DNA from: Phycisphaerales bacterium
Lineage (GTDB): Bacteria > Planctomycetota > Phycisphaerae > Phycisphaerales > UBA1924
Reading direction: 5' to 3'
NCBI GenBank assembly: GCA_029260295.1
Contig: JAJDDN010000006.1
Coordinates: forward strand, 248,001 to 312,000
DNA length: 64,000 nt
Part shown: in pieces, positions 52,739-60,749 of the stretch
Position numbering within the stretch: the stretch's first letter is position 1
Layout of the letters: the number at the start of each line of letters is the position of its first letter
Translations under genes and position numbers: made by a program
The notes under the pieces: generated by a model
What the model was told of the DNA's origin: nothing
Database searches by the model: none
What the model saw: only the letters and a program-made list of their open reading frames with translations

Positions 52739-53989
52739 ATGCCCGCCGACACGAGCAATCCAGTACCCGCCCCCCCGCTGCTGCGGGTCGCTATCCTCGG
52801 GTCCACAGGATCCATCGGCACACAAACACTCGAAACAATCGAGCATCTCAACACACTCAACGCGCAGGGCAAGCACCCGACACGCTATGAGGTGGTCGCG
52901 ATGTGTGCCCATCAGAATACGGCAAAGCTCGCCCAGCAGGCCGTCGCCCATCCCGGAGCAACACTCGGCCTGACCAACCCGGATTCTGGCACTAAGGATA
53001 CCGATCCGTCATCGCTGATCCACCATCCAAACGCAGCAACAACGCTTATCGAAGACACCCGGCCAGATCTGGTCATCGGTGCCATTGTTGGGATCGCGGG
53101 ACTCCCATCAACCCTCCGGGCCGCACAGCTCGGCATCAACATCGCGCTGGCAAACAAAGAGTCTCTCGTTGCGGGCGGAAGGATTGTAACCGGCGCGCTC
53201 TTTGAATCGGGTGCTAAAATCTATCCGGTTGATTCGGAACATGCGGGGCTTTGGCAGTGCCTTTTGTCATTGGAAGGCCCCAACTACGCACCGCCTTCAA
53301 ACGCCCTGGAATCAATCCGCCGTGTGACACTCACCGCTTCGGGTGGCCCGTTCCTTGACAGATCGCTTGCAGAAATCCAGGACGCCACAATCGAGCAGGC
53401 CCTGAACCACCCGACCTGGACAATGGGCAAGAAAGTATCCATCGACAGCGCGACCCTCATGAACAAGGCCCTCGAACTCATCGAGGCCCACTGGCTCTTC
53501 GGGCTGAGCGCCGACCAGCTCGACGCGGTGATCCATCCACAATCTACAGTCCACGCGATCGTTGAAACTATTGACGGATCGACACTTGCTCACATGGGCC
53601 CGACAGACATGCGGTGCCCGATCCAGCACACACTGACCCATCCAAACCGTGCCCAATCCCAAGCACGCCCGCTCGACATCACTACCCTGGGGTCGCTTGA
53701 CTTTAAGCCCATCAGCAGCACACGCTTCCCCGCGATCAACATCGCCAAAGAAGTTATCAGGAACGGAGACAGCGCGGGCCCCGTCCTCAACGCGGCCAAC
53801 GAGGCCGCTGTCGAAGCTTTCTTAAACAAACAGATAGCCTTCGGTGCAATCACGACCATCGTTCAGAGCACCCTTGAAAGATTCGACCACCGCGCTGCCG
53901 ATTCGCTTGAAACGGTACTGGGCATCCACGACCAAGCCAAAGCAATCGCGACCGAACTGATCAACTCAAGCGCCGCGGCCACCCCATGA
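52739..53989 (+). CDS. dxr: 1-deoxy-D-xylulose 5-phosphate reductoisomerase (Dxr/IspC)
   Basis: Dxr converts DXP to 2-C-methyl-D-erythritol 4-phosphate using NADPH, the committed step of the MEP isoprenoid pathway. The 416-aa protein has ILGSTGSIGTQTLE (NADPH site), ALANKESLVAGG, KIYPVDSEHAGLWQCL, TASGGPFLD, NHPTWTMGKKVSIDSATLMNK (with catalytic Asp/Glu ligands) and PQSTVHAIVE. The start follows the RNase E/G stop by 6 bases and the next gene overlaps it by 4 bases (ATGA), so these genes form one transcription unit. There is a Pro/Ala-rich N-terminal leader of about 12 residues before the fold. Confidence 0.96.
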   Translation: MPADTSNPVPAPPLLRVAILGSTGSIGTQTLETIEHLNTLNAQGKHPTRYEVVAMCAHQNTAKLAQQAVAHPGATLGLTNPDSGTKDTDPSSLIHHPNAATTLIEDTRPDLVIGAIVGIAGLPSTLRAAQLGINIALANKESLVAGGRIVTGALFESGAKIYPVDSEHAGLWQCLLSLEGPNYAPPSNALESIRRVTLTASGGPFLDRSLAEIQDATIEQALNHPTWTMGKKVSIDSATLMNKALELIEAHWLFGLSADQLDAVIHPQSTVHAIVETIDGSTLAHMGPTDMRCPIQHTLTHPNRAQSQARPLDITTLGSLDFKPISSTRFPAINIAKEVIRNGDSAGPVLNAANEAAVEAFLNKQIAFGAITTIVQSTLERFDHRAADSLETVLGIHDQAKAIATELINSSAAATP

Positions 53990-55779
53990 ACAAGCCCTCT
54001 CCACAATCAGCCGCAAAGCACAACCGCCTGCTCACACAGATCAAAGAAATCTATGCCCTCTACCAGCAGGGCCAATTTGACAAAGCCGAGCCTCAGGCCG
54101 CGCGGCTTGTCGCCAAGAACCCAAAGTCCTCCCACGCCCACACGCTGGCCGCCATGATTGCGGCGGCGACCGGCCAGCAAGACCGAGCCCTGTATCACGC
54201 AAACACCGCGATCAAAATCGACCCACAAAACACAGACGCCCTCACTACGCTCGCCTCCATCCACGCCCTCGCATCGGATCACACCAAAGCACTCGGCTTC
54301 TATCAACAAGCCCTCGCAATCCAGCCTGATCACCCCGGCGCTCTTTCTGGCCTCGGCACCACACAATCCGAGCTCGGGCAATACCAAGCCTCGCGAGAGA
54401 CGCTCAAGAAAGTCCACGAGCTATCACCGAATCTTCCTGAGCCAGTCGTCAACCGCGCCCTCCTTGAACTCGACACCACCCACGCTCATCGTGCGATTGA
54501 AATTCTTGACTCGGCACCACCCGAGATCCGTAACCACCCAGCAATACTCGATCTATACGCTCTCGCCCACTCGTACGACGATACCAAATCCCCCGAGCAA
54601 GCCTTCAAAGCCCACAAAGACTACGGCACACAACTCGAAACAGACATCCGGCCAATATCAAAGCACACCAACCCCAAAGACCCGGACCGGAAGCTCAAGA
54701 TCGGATACCTATCGGGCGATTTCCACCAGCACTCGATCACCTACTTCCTAGAACCAATCCTCCAGAACGCCAAAAAAGCCGAGTTTGAAACACACATTTT
54801 CACTACCTCAGCCCACAGAGACCATGTCACTGAACGGCTCAATGAGCACGCCGACCACTGGCACCAATGCAACGCGATGACCCTCCCGGTAATCTCAGAG
54901 TTCATCAAATCCCAAGGCATCGACATCCTCATCGAACTCACCGGGCATTTTTCGGGACACAAGCTCCCAGTCTTTGCCGCACGCCCTGCGCCGGTTCAGA
55001 TCTCGTTCATCGGGTACGGCAACACCACCGGGCTCACGAGAATCGATGCACGATTCATCGACGCCATCACCGACCCAGAACCATCAGCAGATTCGCTCGC
55101 TACCGAGACCCTTGTTCGCCTCCCGGGCTGCTTCCTTTGCTACCAGCCCCCAGAATGCGAAACCCCTCCCACAAAGTCTCCCGGCGAGACCAGGCCGTTC
55201 ACCCTCGGCTCGTTCAACAACCTCAAAAAACTCTCGAACTCATCGATCAATGTGTGGTCTCAGATTCTTGCCCAGCGGCCAGAAACAACCCTGCTGATCA
55301 AATCACCAAAACTCGCTAATAAAGAACTCAAGGATGAACTCATCAAACGCTTCGCAAAGAAAGGCGTCGACGAATCCCGCCTCGACCTCCGCACCTTTGC
55401 CCCCACTACCAAAGACCACCTCGACACCTACAACGAACTCGACCTTGCCCTGGACACCTTCCCGTACACAGGAACCACCACCACCTGCGAATCGCTCATC
55501 ATGGGTGTCCCCACGCTCACCCTTCTCGGCCAAACCCATGCCGGGCGGGTCAGCGCGTCGCTCCTGACCGCTATTGATCACGGCGAGTTGATTGCCGAAT
55601 CAGAGTCGGATTACATCACAAAGGCTCTTGATATCATCGACCAAGGAACCCTCAGCAAGGACGCCCGCGACACACTCCGCGACCAAACCCTCAACTCCCT
55701 GCTCTGTGATGCCAAGGCGTACACCCTCAAGGTCGAGGATGCATACCGTACCCTCTGGACGCAATGGTGCTCCAAATAG
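53986..55779 (+). CDS. TPR plus GT41 (SPINDLY/O-GlcNAc transferase-like) glycosyltransferase
   Basis: A 597-aa protein. Residues about 1-200 are TPR repeats (QGQFDKAEPQAARLVAKNPK, GQQDRALYHANTAIKIDPQN, SDHTKALGFYQQALAIQPDH, GQYQASRETLKKVHELSPN). Residues about 230-590 are the GT41 domain (KIGYLSGDFHQHSITYFLEP, ELTGHFSGHKLPVFAARPAPVQ with a conserved His, ISFIGYGNTTGL, LGSFNNLKKLSNSSINVWSQIL and GTTTTCESLIMGVPTL). These enzymes attach GlcNAc or fucose to protein Ser/Thr; the bacterial targets are mostly unknown. It overlaps dxr by 4 bases and lies upstream of a sulfotransferase gene, suggesting protein or glycan modification. Confidence 0.92.
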   Translation: MNKPSPQSAAKHNRLLTQIKEIYALYQQGQFDKAEPQAARLVAKNPKSSHAHTLAAMIAAATGQQDRALYHANTAIKIDPQNTDALTTLASIHALASDHTKALGFYQQALAIQPDHPGALSGLGTTQSELGQYQASRETLKKVHELSPNLPEPVVNRALLELDTTHAHRAIEILDSAPPEIRNHPAILDLYALAHSYDDTKSPEQAFKAHKDYGTQLETDIRPISKHTNPKDPDRKLKIGYLSGDFHQHSITYFLEPILQNAKKAEFETHIFTTSAHRDHVTERLNEHADHWHQCNAMTLPVISEFIKSQGIDILIELTGHFSGHKLPVFAARPAPVQISFIGYGNTTGLTRIDARFIDAITDPEPSADSLATETLVRLPGCFLCYQPPECETPPTKSPGETRPFTLGSFNNLKKLSNSSINVWSQILAQRPETTLLIKSPKLANKELKDELIKRFAKKGVDESRLDLRTFAPTTKDHLDTYNELDLALDTFPYTGTTTTCESLIMGVPTLTLLGQTHAGRVSASLLTAIDHGELIAESESDYITKALDIIDQGTLSKDARDTLRDQTLNSLLCDAKAYTLKVEDAYRTLWTQWCSK

Positions 55780-55796
55780 AACCGCCGAGACACGCA

Positions 55797-56600
55797 ATGC
55801 CCCCCACTTCCCCAGTTGTATGGATCGCCTCATACCCCAAGAGCGGCAACACCTGGCTCCGCTTCATGCTCTACTCCGCCCTCTACGGCCCACCAAAGAG
55901 CTCGGCCGATGTCCCCACAAAGATCCAGGACATCCACCGTAAAATGCCGACCAACCCGGATTCGTCTGGCCCTACATACATGAAAACACACTTCGAACTC
56001 ACGAGCCAGCATCCACGATTATCAGAAACCGACCGGGCGATCCACATCATCCGGAACCCGCGCGATGTGATGTTGAGCACAATCAACTACCGAAAGCTCA
56101 CCTCCAGCGACACCAATCAGGTTCTCAAAAAGCACTATGCAAAATCCTTCATGACGCTCAGAGGTGACCCGGATTTTGCCAAAATGGGGTTTGGTACTTG
56201 GGCCTCACACGCTCGCTCTTGGCGGAACACCGACCGCTTCCCGGTCCTCCCGCTGAGCTACGAAGAACTCAAGGCCGATCCTAAATCGCAGCTCATTAAG
56301 ATTCTTGAGTTTCTTGAAATACACAAAACACCGGATGAGATCACTGAGGCATTAACAGCGAGCTCGTTTGATTCCATGCGTGCCTTAGAAATCCGCGAGA
56401 AGAGTGCCGACAAATCGAACGATCTCACCAAGCGACTCTTTGTGGGTTCAAACGACGCAACCCGCAAAGGTGTTTACTTCATGAACCAAGGGAAATCAAA
56501 CCAGTCTCTTGATGGCATTACCCCCGGACTCAACGCCCAGTTCAACGCCGCCTTCAAGGACGACCTCGCCGAGTTTGGTTACGAGAGTTCGTCGTCGTAA
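55797..56600 (+). CDS. Sulfotransferase-domain protein
   Basis: The ATG at 55797 gives 267 aa; an ATG at 55764 inside the end of the previous gene is also in frame. The PAPS-binding 5' phosphosulfate loop is YPKSGNTWLR near the N-terminus, the second conserved part is HIIRNPRDVMLSTINYRKL (3'-phosphate binding Arg/Ser), then LPLSYEELKADPKSQLIKILEFL and a final RKGVYFMNQGK. It transfers sulfate from PAPS to a sugar or other hydroxyl, with substrate unknown. It follows the GT41 gene by 18 bases and converges with the next gene, overlapping by 22 bases. Confidence 0.9.
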   Translation: MPPTSPVVWIASYPKSGNTWLRFMLYSALYGPPKSSADVPTKIQDIHRKMPTNPDSSGPTYMKTHFELTSQHPRLSETDRAIHIIRNPRDVMLSTINYRKLTSSDTNQVLKKHYAKSFMTLRGDPDFAKMGFGTWASHARSWRNTDRFPVLPLSYEELKADPKSQLIKILEFLEIHKTPDEITEALTASSFDSMRALEIREKSADKSNDLTKRLFVGSNDATRKGVYFMNQGKSNQSLDGITPGLNAQFNAAFKDDLAEFGYESSSS

Positions 56601-57388
56601 CCGAGCAAGGAGCAGGTTTCGTGGTACCGCTCATCGGAACCAAATCGCTCCATCAAAGATTCATCCACACCCTTTTGAGTCAGTGGCCGGATTTCTGATT
56701 TCCTTGTGCCCTCGCTCCCACCCCTTGCGGTGTCCCCAGTCACATGCTCATAATCACCCCACCGCTGAGCGTATCCGGGATCAAATCCGATCTCCAGCAT
56801 CGCGCACAGCTTCTCTAGCTCCCCATCTGGATCACGCGTCAGGTCTTCGTACCGGACATAGCCGCAAGCGGATGCATACTTGGCAAATGCGAGATTGCCG
56901 TCGAGAAACAAATCCCAATCAATCTCCCCGATCACCGCCACCTTACTCAGCGAACAGTATTGGTCCACAGGATGCCGAACGGTGCACGCCTCGACAAACT
57001 CGTAGGCCTCGCCAAGCGAATCGCGGAGCCCGGTTCCCATCCCCGCCTTTGCGTACGGCAGCCCGTAATAATCTAGATGTGACCAATCCCGAAGCACGAG
57101 CCAATCGCCACGCCCACTGGCGCGAGTCTCGCACATTGATATAAACTGCAGCATCGTGGGCCCCCCACTGACCCCGCCAAGCCTTCTCCATCGCGACACC
57201 TGTTTCTTATCAACTAGCCCGAACCAATCAACAGCCTGTGTCATGAGATTCGACATCGCAAGATTCGCTGGATGCACCTCAGAAAGCATCACCACCTTGT
57301 CCATCGACCCGAGACACTTGGTGATAAGCGTCCCGCCCGTGCGGGCAAGGTGTCGCAAAATCCGAATCTTTGGCTTTCGAGATTCCAT
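56579..57388 (-). CDS. Probable sulfotransferase-family protein
   Basis: A 269-aa protein from the ATG at 57388 (a TTG at 57394 is also in frame), preceded by AAGGG. The N-terminus ILRHLARTGGTLITKCLGSM matches the P-loop-like start of the sulfotransferase family 3 clade (RTGGT in place of PKSGT). FVEACTVRHPVDQYCSLSKV matches the 3'-phosphate site with Arg and Ser, and YVRYEDLTRDPDGELEKLCAMLEIGF the later motif, ending in a Cys/Leu tail. It starts 9 bases after the epimerase stop (same strand) and is probably translationally coupled to it. Its 3' end overlaps the convergent sulfotransferase gene by 22 bases. Confidence 0.8.
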   Translation of the reverse strand: MESRKPKIRILRHLARTGGTLITKCLGSMDKVVMLSEVHPANLAMSNLMTQAVDWFGLVDKKQVSRWRRLGGVSGGPTMLQFISMCETRASGRGDWLVLRDWSHLDYYGLPYAKAGMGTGLRDSLGEAYEFVEACTVRHPVDQYCSLSKVAVIGEIDWDLFLDGNLAFAKYASACGYVRYEDLTRDPDGELEKLCAMLEIGFDPGYAQRWGDYEHVTGDTARGGSEGTRKSEIRPLTQKGVDESLMERFGSDERYHETCSLLGYDDELS

Positions 57389-57397
57389 CAACAACCC

Positions 57398-58387
57398 TTA
57401 CCGGCAACCAAGAGCATCGGCGTGCTCCTGCATCCACACCCACTGCTGAGCGATCCCATCTGCAATCGAAGTACACGCTCTATACCCGAGCTCATCTTTG
57501 GACCTCGACAAATCCGCCCATGTCCGGTCCACATCCCCAGGCTGCATCGGCAACTGGTTAACCACCGCTTCGCGGCCAACAACACGCTCGACCGTTGAAA
57601 TCAACTCTCGGAGTTCCATCGGATGATCGCTCCCGAGATTCCAGATCCGGTACCCGTGCGAATCAATCCGCTCGTAAGCGGCCATCACCCCAGAAACGAT
57701 ATCGTCGATATAGGTAAAGTCCCTGCTCATCGACCCATCGCCAAACATCTTGATCGTCTCGCCCTTTGAAATCTTCCCAAGGAATATGCGGATCGCCAGG
57801 TCCGGACGCTGCCCGGGTCCAAAGACGGTAAAGAACCGGAGCATCGCAATCGGAAGCCCGGTCAGATAGTGGTGTGTATCGGCGATCAACTCGCACGATC
57901 GCTTGGTGGCCGCGTATGGAGAGATCGGGTGCTCGATAAAATCAGTCTCTGCAAACGGGATCTTCTCGTTGTTCCCGTACACCGATGATGAAGATGCCGC
58001 CAGCACTCGCTTGCACCCCGCACCAGTTGCAGCCGACAACACCGATTGTGTCCCCATCACATTAATCTTGGCATACCCGACCGGGTCAGCGATCGAGGGC
58101 CGAACGCCCGCCTTGGCCGCCAGGTGCACAACACCGGTGACCCCATGCTCGCTCATCAATCTTTCAAGAGAACCCGTCGAGCAGATATCCAGCTCGGCAA
58201 ATGCAAAATCTCCGCCGGCATCGCGGACCATCTGGAGATTGTGATCTTTGAGCTCACGGCTGTAGTACGGGTCAAAATTATCAACCCCCACAACCTTGGC
58301 ACCCCGCCCGAGCAACTCGCAGCACACATGTGACCCAATAAACCCGGCGGCACCGGTGACCAATATAGATTCGTTCGAGTAGTCCAT
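57398..58387 (-). CDS. NAD-dependent UDP-sugar epimerase (UDP-glucuronate 4-epimerase-like)
   Basis: A 329-aa extended SDR. The Rossmann site is VTGAAGFIGSHVCCELL (residues 10-26). Catalytic Ser/Tyr/Lys are in AASSSSVYGN and SPYAATKRSCE (YxxxK). The substrate motifs YYSRELKDHN (UDP-GlcA epimerase-like), VRPSIADPVGYAKIN, FFTVFGPGQRPDLAI and RDFTYIDDIVSG point to a UDP-glucuronate/UDP-galacturonate epimerase of cell-surface polysaccharide synthesis. The leader region (58388-58600) is long and contains a hairpin with a T tract on this strand. The sulfotransferase gene follows 9 bases downstream. Confidence 0.9.
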   Translation of the reverse strand: MDYSNESILVTGAAGFIGSHVCCELLGRGAKVVGVDNFDPYYSRELKDHNLQMVRDAGGDFAFAELDICSTGSLERLMSEHGVTGVVHLAAKAGVRPSIADPVGYAKINVMGTQSVLSAATGAGCKRVLAASSSSVYGNNEKIPFAETDFIEHPISPYAATKRSCELIADTHHYLTGLPIAMLRFFTVFGPGQRPDLAIRIFLGKISKGETIKMFGDGSMSRDFTYIDDIVSGVMAAYERIDSHGYRIWNLGSDHPMELRELISTVERVVGREAVVNQLPMQPGDVDRTWADLSRSKDELGYRACTSIADGIAQQWVWMQEHADALGCR

Positions 58388-58472
58388 TCATGCCTCTCTC
58401 TACTACCTAGAGCTACAACGGAACTCGATGCTAGGTTCTCTTCTGTCTCACCTAACCCGCGATACAGCGTGC

Positions 58473-58513
58473 GCAAAAAGAAAGCAGGGTGCCATGGGTA
58501 CACGGCACCCCGC
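58473..58513 (-). promoter_or_regulatory. Candidate leader terminator/attenuator of the epimerase-sulfotransferase operon
   Basis: GGGTGCC (58487-58493) pairs with GGCACCC (58504-58510), plus an outer GC pair. On the minus strand it is followed by TGCTTTCTTTTTG. It stands 85-125 bases upstream of the epimerase ATG, in the position of an attenuator or of a terminator for an upstream small transcript. Confidence 0.45.
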
Positions 58514-58573
58514 TGGAGGAGAGAGAGATCTGTATAGAATGATCGAAATAGACGCCTTTCAAGTATTCTTATC

Positions 58574-58597
58574 GGCAATTTGTCACAAATCCTTGCC
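58574..58597. promoter_or_regulatory. Candidate operator dyad
   Basis: A perfect inner inverted repeat ATTTGT-C-ACAAAT (58578-58590) lies within an outer GGCAA (58574-58578) and TTGCC (58593-58597) pair. It is centred between divergent genes, so a dimeric regulator site is possible. Confidence 0.35.
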
Positions 58598-58773
58598 TAT
58601 CTTGACACAATACCATGTTTGTTTGGCATTCGTTTGTGTTTATTCTGTGAAATCATGTGGATATCTCGGTCCCACTCTCCCAACAATGTCGATACACTAG
58701 CGTGCTTTTTCAACACCCAAATAGAACAAGATCACGCCCAATAGAGATCACCAGCCCCAACTGCACACCCACC

Positions 58774-59301
58774 ATGACCCCGACCCAAGACGACGAACCC
58801 CACTCTGCACCCAGTAATCCTCTGGGCCCCATTGAACTCGAGCTTATCGATCCGCTACATCTTTTGGATCATGCTGACCATACCAATATTAAAAACTGGG
58901 CGGCCGCGGTCTTCTCACAACTCGCCGCCACGGGATCTGTCAGAGCCAAAATTGTCAATGACCATCAGATGTCCGCTGCACATAAACGCTTCTCAAATAT
59001 CGATGGCACCACCGATGTCCTCACCTTCGATCTCTCCCCGCAAGGTTCAACAAAATGCATCGAACACAAAGTGCTCGATACCGATCTCATCATTTGTTTT
59101 GACGAAGCATCCAGACAAGCCGAGCAGCACAACCACTCGCCGGCACACGAACTCCTTCTATACATCATCCATGGCACCCTCCACTGCCTCGGGTATGATG
59201 ACCATACCGACGAAGACTTCAAAGCAATGCACAACAAAGAAGACCAACTCCTGACCGCCGCCGGCATCGGACCACTCTTCGGCCGAGGTACACACTCATG
59301 A
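58774..59301 (+). CDS. ybeY: Endoribonuclease YbeY
   Basis: YbeY is a zinc-dependent RNase for 16S rRNA maturation and 70S quality control. The catalytic zinc motif H-x3-H-x5-H is intact in HGTLHCLGYDDH (about residues 133-144). Also seen is TDVLTFDLSPQG (the TDVLSFP motif). From the ATG at 58774 (after a short polar leader) the protein is 175 aa, the usual length; a longer frame upstream is rejected. It overlaps the CorC/HlyC gene by 4 bases (ATGA), a common genomic pairing. Confidence 0.93.
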   Translation: MTPTQDDEPHSAPSNPLGPIELELIDPLHLLDHADHTNIKNWAAAVFSQLAATGSVRAKIVNDHQMSAAHKRFSNIDGTTDVLTFDLSPQGSTKCIEHKVLDTDLIICFDEASRQAEQHNHSPAHELLLYIIHGTLHCLGYDDHTDEDFKAMHNKEDQLLTAAGIGPLFGRGTHS

Positions 59302-60623
59302 TCCCCACCCCAGGCTGGCTCTTTATTATTCTTTGCGTGCTGCTCGTCATCTCAGGCGTGCTCGCATCGATATCAGTCTCCCTCATCACCATGTCACGCT
59401 CGAAGCTCGCCTCGCTTATTCAACGCGACGAATCTTCCCCGCTCGCCCGGCGCCTAGCCATTATTGAGCAGGACCCGGACGGGCACGCGGCGGCGATTAA
59501 AATCATCGGAATCTTCGTCAACCTACTCATCGGATTGGCGAGTATTTACTGGATCTCGGGTATCCTCACGCTCCCGTCTCCCAACATCGGATCCATAGTC
59601 GCTGGTGTCCTGATCGCCACTTCTATTACCTGGCCCGTCACCATGCTTGTCCCTATCGGCGTTGCAAACCACGCCGGCGAACGCTTCGTCGCGATTTTCT
59701 CTCGTCCGGTCCGCGCTGCCCATGCTGTTTTCTACCCGCTCCTCTTTGCCATGAGGTTCCTCGACGAGGTCATCCGCAGACTCGCCGGCACCGACCTGAC
59801 GCCCGCCGAAGACGCGATCAGCTCCGAGCTACTTTCAGTCGTTTCCGAAGGCCAGCGCGAGGGGCACATCGACGAAACCGAGCGTGACATGCTCGAAGCG
59901 GTTGTTGAGTTCCGCTCAACACTCGCCGAATCCGTCATGACACCCCGCACAGAGGTCGATGCCCTCGAATACACCGACGACCTCGACGCGGTCCAACACT
60001 TCATCGACGAGCACGGCCACTCCCGCGCCCCCGTCTACGAAGAAAACCTCGATCACATCGTCGGCATGCTCTACGCCAAGGACCTCCTCGGATGGATCAT
60101 GGCCAACGGCTCTGACAACAGCGAATCGTTCAATCTCAAATCGATCCTCCGCCCACCCTCCTTTGTCCCCGAAACCAAAACAGTCCGCGAGCTCCTCGCC
60201 CAGCTCTTGGCAGACAAGGTCCACATCGCCATCATCATCGATGAATACGGCGGCACCTCCGGGCTCGTCACCATGGAAGACATCGTCGAAGAAATCTTTG
60301 GCGAGATCCAAGACGAATACGAAGACCCCGAAGACGACCCCTCAGGCGTTGAAATAGATGAAGCCGCGACCTCCGCAGAAATCGACGCCCGCACAGAAAT
60401 CGACGATGCCAACGACGATCTCGAACGCCTCAACATCCAGATCCCAGAATCTGACGACTATGACACCGTCGCCGGCTACATCAATACCACCCTTGGACGA
60501 ATCCCTGAACAGGGCGAGCAAGTCACACAGCACTGCATGAATATCACGATTCTTGAAGCCGAACCAACCCGCGTTCTTCGCATCGCTGTTGAGCCCGCAC
60601 CCTCCGATACATCGAAAGACTAA
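59298..60623 (+). CDS. CNNM/CorC (HlyC) family membrane protein with CBS domains
   Basis: A 441-aa protein with three to four membrane helices in the DUF21/CNNM domain (about 7-28, 68-88, 97-122 and 140-160). A CBS pair follows: ESVMTPRTEVDALEYTDDLD, then DHIVGMLYAKDLL, VRELLAQLLADKVHIAIIIDEYGGTSGLVT with MEDIVEEIFGEIQDEYE. The C-terminal CorC_HlyC domain is DYDTVAGYINTTLGRIPEQGE. Members export or sense Mg2+ or other divalent cations. An acidic tract (EDPEDDPSGVEIDE) lies between CBS and the last domain. It overlaps ybeY by 4 bases. Confidence 0.92.
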   Translation: MIPTPGWLFIILCVLLVISGVLASISVSLITMSRSKLASLIQRDESSPLARRLAIIEQDPDGHAAAIKIIGIFVNLLIGLASIYWISGILTLPSPNIGSIVAGVLIATSITWPVTMLVPIGVANHAGERFVAIFSRPVRAAHAVFYPLLFAMRFLDEVIRRLAGTDLTPAEDAISSELLSVVSEGQREGHIDETERDMLEAVVEFRSTLAESVMTPRTEVDALEYTDDLDAVQHFIDEHGHSRAPVYEENLDHIVGMLYAKDLLGWIMANGSDNSESFNLKSILRPPSFVPETKTVRELLAQLLADKVHIAIIIDEYGGTSGLVTMEDIVEEIFGEIQDEYEDPEDDPSGVEIDEAATSAEIDARTEIDDANDDLERLNIQIPESDDYDTVAGYINTTLGRIPEQGEQVTQHCMNITILEAEPTRVLRIAVEPAPSDTSKD

Positions 60624-60749
60624 AAACCAAAGCAACTGCCGCCTTGTAAGCAGTGAATATATTGTGGATATTTTTGTCCTATTTTGTTGTAATTGAGATC
60701 TCTTCGCAATAACCTCACAGCTCACCCCTCTTTATCAGTGAGTATTGCC

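Larger units (their letters stand above)
58388..58773. other. Divergent intergenic region between epimerase operon and ybeY
   Basis: About 386 bases between divergent starts. It contains a terminator-like hairpin for the minus strand (58473-58513) and a nested dyad (58574-58597), both listed separately. A plus-strand 53-codon frame starting at 58539 has an upstream GGAGGAGAGAG run but no recognised product; I do not call it. Confidence 0.5.

Noticed and set aside
58428-58700. Plus-strand frame with GGAGGAGAGAG and ATG at 58539 (53 codons)
   Set aside because: Spacing to the ATG is poor, no family is recognised, and it overlaps the regulatory dyad; not called.
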